From the NCBI RefSeq assembly GCF_029227915.1, contig NC_079882.1:2854001-2918000 (forward strand): a DNA stretch of 64,000 bases, written 5' to 3'. The notes under the pieces are model-generated. The model had not been told where the DNA came from, made no database searches, and saw only the letters and a list, made by a program, of their open reading frames with translations. Position 1 is the stretch's first letter, and each line of letters starts with the position of its first letter. Shown piece by piece: positions 63,201-64,000 of this stretch. Source of the DNA: Hydractinia symbiolongicarpus. Lineage: Eukaryota; Cnidaria; Hydrozoa; Anthoathecata; Hydractiniidae. The translations under genes and the position numbers were made by a program.

Positions 63201-63989
63201 ATAATTCCTTGATAACATTGTTGTGTATATCACAGAATTCTTTCTTCCACTTTCGAATTTTATACTGGCTATTCGTACAACCAATAACAGCAAAATTTAC
63301 GCTGGGCATTTTGTTTTAAACAGTTTGATTATGGCTATATTTACTTTGTATGAATCATTTTCTTCTTTCTTTTCACTCTGTTTGCTCCTCTCTCAACTAG
63401 TGGCTAGACCAAGACCGTGCAGCAATACAAAATAGTAGCCCAGCATGTCGAATTGGTGTATATACACCAATGTTTGTGACTGTTAAACCTGACTGAAACA
63501 TGCAGAAGTGCTGAATTCTAGTTCTTACAGTTCTTAAATAAATTCTAACTCAAATAAGTTCTCATATCATATTTCACACCATCAATTATAGTATCAGCAG
63601 TCTCAGTCAAGTTTGCTCTTTTGACAGTAAGCATTCAGTGATTTTGAAATGTAATATATTCTCCTTGCATAACTTGCTTCTGATGTACTTTTTTAATAAC
63701 AAGCCAAAATGCGGAGAAATGACCAGGGATATATTAATGGGTTTGCAGTGACTAGGACCTAAAAGGGTTAAAAAATAGTAATTTTAGACATAGCTAAAAC
63801 TAACTTATTGCTTTGGTACTTGGAAGAATATGCTTACACGTCCTTTTACCAATACTTTATTTTTTTTTTAGGCAGCGTTAATGGGCAAAACAGTTCACTC
63901 TGTTGTACATAAAGATGATCAGAGCAAACTATTGAAAGAAATTCTGTCTGGTTGTTCCAATGAAAGTCGAAGGTCATCTGCTGCTTTTG
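39196..63989 (+). CDS. CLOCK-like bHLH-PAS transcription factor, 3' partial, five exons seen
   Basis: Exons 39196-39278, 55770-55927, 57322-57386, 59828-59917 and 63872-63989 join in phase (2, 1, 0, 0, 1) with GT-AG introns. They encode about 171 residues before the window ends. Exon 1 gives a serine-rich N-terminus ([13 protein letters not shown]). Exon 2 gives a full basic-helix-loop-helix ([35 protein letters not shown]), closest in pattern to CLOCK/NPAS2 (SEKKRR..., DK[AS]TVLQ...IDFLRK). Exons 4-5 give the start of PAS-A ([35 protein letters not shown]). Such proteins dimerise through PAS and bind E-boxes. Intron 1 carries a Polinton, intron 3 a Penelope-like element and intron 4 an ISL2EU-like element. 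Another bHLH-PAS subfamily is possible without the rest of the protein. Confidence 0.82.
39902..39978. repeat. Short inverted repeat, 23-bp arms
   Basis: AAGGGAACCCAAGGTATAAA at the left pairs with its reverse complement at 39956-39978 with one mismatch, around a 31-bp loop. It lies in intron 1 of the bHLH-PAS gene just outside the Polinton, and could be a tiny MITE or an RNA hairpin. Confidence 0.7.
40139..40596. repeat. Polinton left terminal inverted repeat
   Basis: Matches the reverse complement of 55133-55623 along its length. Its inner end carries a piece related to the element's own BRO-N gene (ACACTAAATGACATCAAATC on the minus strand). Confidence 0.93.
40629..43716 (-). pseudogene. 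Polinton protein-primed DNA polymerase B, broken
   Basis: Fragments in order on the minus strand: N-terminus (43716-43341, lysine/proline-rich); a conserved N-domain (43241-42972, [20 protein letters not shown]); [14 protein letters not shown] and exonuclease motif [13 protein letters not shown] (42966-42481); a thumb-side piece [13 protein letters not shown] near 42200; motif [16 protein letters not shown] near 41310-41350; and motif [13 protein letters not shown] (41285-40629). Palm motif A is missing, several frameshifts separate the parts, and an unrelated ~0.5-kb insert lies at 41457-41990. In intact Polintons this enzyme replicates the element; here it is dead. Confidence 0.92.
41457..41990. 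repeat. Insert within polB carrying a ~35-bp tandem repeat
   Basis: GGGTGTTACGACAA (near 41468) and GGGTGTTATGACAA (near 41977) bracket foreign sequence. Inside, the word CTTGTGTTGTTTTCAAAGTT recurs with variation at 41657, 41694, 41726 and 41761. Polymerase-like sequence resumes on both sides, so this is an insertion into the gene. Confidence 0.55.
43936..44397 (+). pseudogene. Penelope-like element fragment with GIY-YIG endonuclease
   Basis: A plus-strand frame with one internal stop (TAA at 44116). Before the stop it reads [20 protein letters not shown]. After it come [20 protein letters not shown] and WNEHKS. The CxCxxxxIGETxR...R...EH pattern is the GIY-YIG nuclease found at the C-terminus of Penelope-like retroelements; the first tyrosine block is damaged. 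No reverse transcriptase remains. The 3' tail probably runs to about 44725. It is nested in the Polinton between polB and the nuclease gene. Confidence 0.82.
44775..45591 (-). pseudogene. BRO-N / VRR-NUC protein of the Polinton, broken
   Basis: The N-terminal part (45591-45154) is a BRO-N domain: [15 protein letters not shown], stop (TGA at 45526), [20 protein letters not shown], then [20 protein letters not shown] and [20 protein letters not shown]. The C-terminal part (45131-44775) is a VRR-NUC nuclease: [10 protein letters not shown]...[16 protein letters not shown]...[11 protein letters not shown], ending in a CEYC motif. A frameshift near 45150 separates them; the distance and phase suggest one original protein. 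It also contains a short in-frame duplication (LKSWG twice). BRO-N domains bind DNA and VRR-NUC cuts it; the role in the element is unknown. Confidence 0.8.
45819..46244 (-). pseudogene. Small conserved Polinton protein (unknown function)
   Basis: Starts [20 protein letters not shown] (hydrophobic), then a charged coiled-coil-like stretch ([13 protein letters not shown]), later [20 protein letters not shown] and [15 protein letters not shown], ending in a second hydrophobic patch with a GGG. Two frameshifts in the middle break it. It lies 2 bases from the upstream small membrane gene, in the morphogenesis cluster; a minor virion or membrane role is a guess. Confidence 0.65.
46246..46483 (-). 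pseudogene. Small membrane protein of the Polinton
   Basis: MSTTDYTKK, frameshift, [20 protein letters not shown], then [14 protein letters not shown], stop, [20 protein letters not shown]. Two short hydrophobic segments suggest a membrane protein of about 75 residues. One frameshift and one in-frame stop inactivate it. Confidence 0.55.
46507..46803 (-). CDS. Small coiled-coil/membrane protein of the Polinton
   Basis: 98 residues without interruption. Residues 10-42 are charged and helical ([20 protein letters not shown]), residues 45-64 form one membrane segment ([20 protein letters not shown]), and the tail is basic and proline-rich. Function unknown; it lies among the virion genes and overlaps the next gene by a few bases. 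It is one of the few undamaged frames in this element. Confidence 0.6.
   Translation of the reverse strand: MNRVKSLLNINRHKKEELKRLNDSITKQEEHHAEKQNKTNNYQYVVVDAGILLIGGYIAYSQIKKKIPVLQHKPQSIEEPEKPKVGIKKPSQDIFSME
46800..47160 (-). pseudogene. Duplicated C-terminal copy of the adjacent Polinton gene
   Basis: Nearly identical to 47162-47520 (offset ~361): [15 protein letters not shown]..., ending in an asparagine/serine-rich tail ([16 protein letters not shown]). It arose by tandem duplication and lacks the N-terminal part of the gene. Confidence 0.8.
47162..47754 (-). pseudogene. Conserved Polinton protein of unknown function, frameshifted
   Basis: N-terminus [13 protein letters not shown], frameshift, then a lysine-rich stretch and [36 protein letters not shown] second frameshift leads to [40 protein letters not shown], and an N/S-rich tail. 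It is recognised as a recurring Polinton gene next to the ATPase by its position and the GCGALGME-like hydrophobic block; a minor structural role is only inferred. Confidence 0.65.
47912..48530 (-). pseudogene. Polinton packaging ATPase (FtsK/HerA-type), broken
   Basis: [20 protein letters not shown] (Walker A GATACSKT, where the usual glycine before KT is serine), [18 protein letters not shown], then an in-frame stop (TAG at 48324). After it come [10 protein letters not shown] and the Walker B segment [28 protein letters not shown], and after a frameshift [20 protein letters not shown]. In intact Polintons this ATPase is thought to package DNA into the capsid. It lies directly after the capsid gene. 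The stop, frameshift and altered Walker A make it non-functional. Confidence 0.85.
48531..50098 (-). pseudogene. Polinton double-jelly-roll major capsid protein, broken
   Basis: Pieces in order: [20 protein letters not shown] (from 50098); [20 protein letters not shown] and [16 protein letters not shown] (49958-49632); [20 protein letters not shown] (from 49612); [40 protein letters not shown]; and the C-terminus [20 protein letters not shown] ... [11 protein letters not shown] (48734-48531). A 372-bp stretch is tandemly duplicated (48771-49142 and 49143-49515), and both copies carry the same TGA where the context (SYHQ-stop-DEIKK) suggests a former tryptophan. Frameshifts occur elsewhere. 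It cannot give a functional capsid. Confidence 0.9.
50099..50951 (-). pseudogene. Polinton penton-like minor capsid protein, broken
   Basis: The N-terminal piece (50951-50697) reads [20 protein letters not shown] and [22 protein letters not shown]-terminal piece (from 50362) reads [20 protein letters not shown] and [20 protein letters not shown]. The middle (50363-50696) is disrupted and carries sequence I cannot assign. The order next to the capsid gene fits the single-jelly-roll penton. The last frame runs without a stop into the capsid start at 50098. Confidence 0.75.
51014..52003 (+). pseudogene. Conserved Polinton protein on the plus strand (unknown function)
   Basis: An open stretch at 51063-51557 encodes [20 protein letters not shown] ... 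[20 protein letters not shown] ... [20 protein letters not shown]. After frameshifts come [37 protein letters not shown] and a lysine/proline-rich tail ending at 52003. A likely start is the ATG at 51014, with a frameshift near 51045. No known domain is recognised. It is transcribed opposite to the capsid block and meets the next minus-strand gene tail to tail. Confidence 0.65.
51980..52709 (-). pseudogene. Coiled-coil and membrane protein of the Polinton
   Basis: From 52709: [40 protein letters not shown], a stop (52437) with the frame open beyond, then a coiled coil [20 protein letters not shown], and [15 protein letters not shown] frameshift leads to a hydrophobic segment [20 protein letters not shown] followed by a glycine/alanine-rich tail. 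One membrane helix after a long coiled coil fits a structural or membrane-associated protein. The exact role is unknown. Confidence 0.65.
52690..53171 (-). pseudogene. Conserved Polinton protein (unknown function)
   Basis: Start [14 protein letters not shown] (53171), several frameshifts, then an intact stretch [20 protein letters not shown] ... [20 protein letters not shown] ... LGANK. The ending overlaps the next gene's start by 20 bases. No known domain is recognised. Confidence 0.6.
53274..54280 (+). pseudogene. Polinton retroviral-type integrase, broken
   Basis: N-terminal region [31 protein letters not shown]. The rve core starts at [15 protein letters not shown] (first D). After a frameshift come [20 protein letters not shown] and [15 protein letters not shown] (second D). 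The catalytic glutamate region is scrambled ([15 protein letters not shown]). A chromodomain-like C-terminus follows ([15 protein letters not shown] ... [11 protein letters not shown]). The enzyme integrates the element in intact relatives. A start at 53322 is also possible. Confidence 0.88.
54231..54569 (-). CDS. Small Polinton protein, VLTF3-like C-terminal pattern
   Basis: 112 residues, uninterrupted (ATG at 54569 or 54528): [74 protein letters not shown]. The order P-x-[RK]-K-x-F-[IL]-x-Y-x-[YF]-x-L-x-K ... L-K-[ST] ... [IL]-W-x-x-I resembles the C-terminal half of poxvirus-type late transcription factor VLTF3. The zinc-binding N-terminal half is not present. It lies convergent with the integrase, overlapping it by 50 bases. 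The assignment is tentative. Confidence 0.5.
   Translation of the reverse strand: MCHKNSIIYVYFALMNQPFQHLTKEERNRAQHLFTVISRLYNKYKPNKKKSFINYYFTLKKIFQALGMNDYAKIIPQLKTQSRKKKKEIERLWGLISKDSKWAEAFQKQMIS
54705..54817. repeat. tRNA-like core between 21-bp inverted arms (SINE/hairpin element)
   Basis: The left arm GTTCATCACTAATATATTGC (54705-54725) pairs with 54797-54817, 19 of 21 positions, both mismatches being G-U-compatible. The 71-nt core contains a pol III A-box-like TAGTGTAGTGGG (54731) and a B-box-like GGATCGAATCC (54774), plus an anticodon-arm-like TCCCAGTTATGGGGA. This looks like a tRNA-derived SINE head or a decayed tRNA with a very long acceptor stem. A normal tRNA acceptor stem cannot be formed well, so I do not call it a tRNA gene. 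Confidence 0.5.
54860..55055 (-). pseudogene. Remnant of a small Polinton gene next to the right TIR
   Basis: [20 protein letters not shown], stop, [20 protein letters not shown], then a frameshift into [20 protein letters not shown]. The acidic short protein is interrupted by the hairpin at 54705-54817. Function unknown. Confidence 0.45.
55133..55623. repeat. Polinton right terminal inverted repeat
   Basis: Longer than the left one because of a local expansion of CTAGCTATAGTA units near 55530-55575. Confidence 0.93.
55770..55927 (+). CDS. bHLH-PAS exon 2 (bHLH domain)
   Basis: Acceptor TTTTTTTAG, donor G|GTACGT. Encodes HSEKKRR, helix 1, a short loop and helix 2 ([17 protein letters not shown]). 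It lies only 146 bp beyond the Polinton end. Confidence 0.9.
55928..57321. other. Intron 2 of the bHLH-PAS gene
   Basis: No coding signal. A direct duplication of about 37 bp (ATTGTGCCCATAAATCTACT) occurs at 56035 and 56072. Confidence 0.6.
57322..57386 (+). CDS. bHLH-PAS exon 3 (linker)
   Basis: Acceptor ATTGTAG, donor GTGAGA. Encodes [20 protein letters not shown], the linker between bHLH and PAS-A. The phase fits both neighbours. Confidence 0.75.
57536..58020 (+). pseudogene. RTE/CR1-like reverse transcriptase relic
   Basis: In shifting frames one reads [47 protein letters not shown], a degraded block where the catalytic YADD would be (VCDDVQQ), and a late KSKxxG-like remnant. The order is that of a non-LTR retrotransposon RT palm (motifs A to C). 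It has many stops and frameshifts and sits in intron 3 of the bHLH-PAS gene. Confidence 0.7.
58190..59600 (-). mobile_element. 5'-truncated Penelope-like element
   Basis: It comprises the coding region listed next plus a ~185-bp 3' tail (58195-58380), in which GCCCGATGATGGGAGAAGGA is followed by CCCGAAACG. The 5' half of the RT and the upstream long terminal repeat are missing. It lies antisense in intron 3 of the bHLH-PAS gene. Confidence 0.85.
58381..59598 (-). CDS. Penelope-like RT C-terminal part with GIY-YIG endonuclease
   Basis: A 405-residue open frame. RT motifs: [15 protein letters not shown] at the very start; [32 protein letters not shown]; then [11 protein letters not shown] and [15 protein letters not shown], typical of Penelope-like RTs. 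The endonuclease follows: [45 protein letters not shown]. The CxxC before YIG is the PLE-type variant. The frame has no interruption but is truncated at its N-terminus by incomplete reverse transcription, so it is not a complete gene. Compare the older fragment inside the Polinton (43936-44397). Confidence 0.93.
   Translation of the reverse strand: MVSFDVTSLYTNVPIKDTLNIIKDIIENDAAFCEKTKIPVPDFLRLVELVLTKTWYLFNKNFYTQTDGVAMGGPASSVVAEIYMQAHETTTLVTSDRRPKVWKRFVDDVFAIIKRSHLEEFHEHINGLHRQIKFTVELEHDGSIAFLDTLVKRKNGSISVSVYRKPTHTDQYLNFESNHQKSCKESVISSLLNRANSVVSDKQERKIEIRRVRNALITNGYSHKVITQVENKMKRRCNGDNKETSEEFIASAFLPFVPGTSEILRRVLRQHKIKCILTSKDTLRSTLSKPKDKINLEEQNNVVYEIPCKDCDAVYIGETKRKFKQRVQEHMRAVRNGDVKKNEIADHSWSRSHQFNWDEKKIIDRESRTTARKIKETINSVERNKHINSISYQLPEIWLPALQKK
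59828..59917 (+). CDS. bHLH-PAS exon 4 (start of PAS-A)
   Basis: Acceptor CTTTTAG, donor GTACAC (weak after position 4). Encodes [19 protein letters not shown], then [10 protein letters not shown], the first strands of a PAS fold. Confidence 0.85.
60174..61326 (+). pseudogene. SWIM zinc finger / YqaJ nuclease protein, broken
   Basis: SWIM finger [20 protein letters not shown] (60230-60300), then after frameshifts [52 protein letters not shown]. The YqaJ-type nuclease core follows: [40 protein letters not shown], and after a stop the region [17 protein letters not shown] (E-x-K), [20 protein letters not shown]. At least three frameshifts or stops break it. YqaJ is a phage-recombinase-type exonuclease fold; here it probably served the transposon. 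Confidence 0.82.
61820..63309 (-). pseudogene. THAP / DDE_Tnp_4 transposase, broken
   Basis: The N-terminus (63309) [29 protein letters not shown] is a THAP-type zinc finger start; after a frameshift [20 protein letters not shown] is recognisable near 63000. A linker (62961-62524) carries [10 protein letters not shown] and a helical segment. The catalytic part (62449-61820) shows [20 protein letters not shown] (D), [15 protein letters not shown] (D), and [20 protein letters not shown] (E). All three acidic residues are present, but stops and frameshifts separate the domains. It is antisense in intron 4 of the bHLH-PAS gene. Confidence 0.87.
63453..63470. repeat. 18-bp perfect palindrome
   Basis: TTGGTGTATATACACCAA, beyond the THAP gene start. 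It could belong to the element's end region; no partner copy was seen at the left side. Confidence 0.6.
63872..63989 (+). CDS. bHLH-PAS exon 5 (PAS-A continued)
   Basis: Acceptor TTTTTTTTAG, donor G|GTGAGT. Encodes [20 protein letters not shown], then a serine-rich stretch. The gene continues beyond the window. Confidence 0.85.
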
Positions 63990-64000
63990 GTGAGTTTAGT

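Larger units (their letters stand above)
60130..63430. mobile_element. ISL2EU-like element remnant (YqaJ protein plus THAP/DDE transposase)
   Basis: Two convergent broken genes: SWIM/YqaJ (plus) and THAP-DDE_Tnp_4 (minus). A transposase paired with a YqaJ-domain protein is known for the ISL2EU (IS4EU) superfamily. I could not locate terminal repeats by eye, so the borders are approximate. Confidence 0.6.

Overview
This is AT-rich nuclear DNA from an animal. Two genes have multiple exons with GT-AG introns: an eight-cysteine tetraspanin (TspanC8) and a CLOCK-like bHLH-PAS factor. The rest is dominated by invertebrate-type mobile elements. The element mix (Polinton, Penelope-like with GIY-YIG, a tyrosine-recombinase retrotransposon, Tigger, and an element pairing YqaJ with a transposase) and the protein flavour suggest a cnidarian or similar early-branching metazoan. 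That assignment is an inference.

Layout: 1-9683 is a satellite of about 50 units of ~187 bp, organised in ~3.0-kb higher-order repeats; its right border is present and its left border lies outside the window. 9684-14654 is gene-poor. 14655-22878 (+) is the tetraspanin gene, reconstructed as nine exons in phase; its introns carry several foldback elements, a hAT relic and a 35-bp minisatellite. 24772-27262 is a complete Tigger/pogo transposon with an intact 535-aa transposase, sitting inside an older TATACGGAGT repeat field. 28377-29155 holds short tandem repeats. 29466-34624 is a structurally complete tyrosine-recombinase retrotransposon (minus strand: Gag, RT/RNase H, recombinase) with split direct repeats; Gag and RT are in one frame separated by a TGA-CTA stop.

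From 39196 to the right edge runs a bHLH-PAS gene (+), partial at its 3' end, whose introns are full of transposons. Intron 1 holds a 15.5-kb Polinton (40139-55623) with ~460-490-bp terminal inverted repeats. Its genes are recognisable but decayed: protein-primed polymerase, BRO-N/VRR-NUC nuclease, packaging ATPase, double-jelly-roll capsid, penton, integrase and several conserved small proteins. A Penelope fragment and a tRNA-like hairpin are nested within it. Intron 3 holds an RTE-like reverse transcriptase relic and a 5'-truncated Penelope-like element. Intron 4 holds an ISL2EU-like element (SWIM/YqaJ protein on +, THAP/DDE transposase on -).

Most likely still functional: the tetraspanin, the bHLH-PAS gene, the Tigger transposase and perhaps the tyrosine-recombinase retrotransposon. 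The other mobile elements are clearly damaged. No rRNA gene, CRISPR array or bacterial-type operon was seen. All family assignments come from reading motifs by eye; no database search was run.
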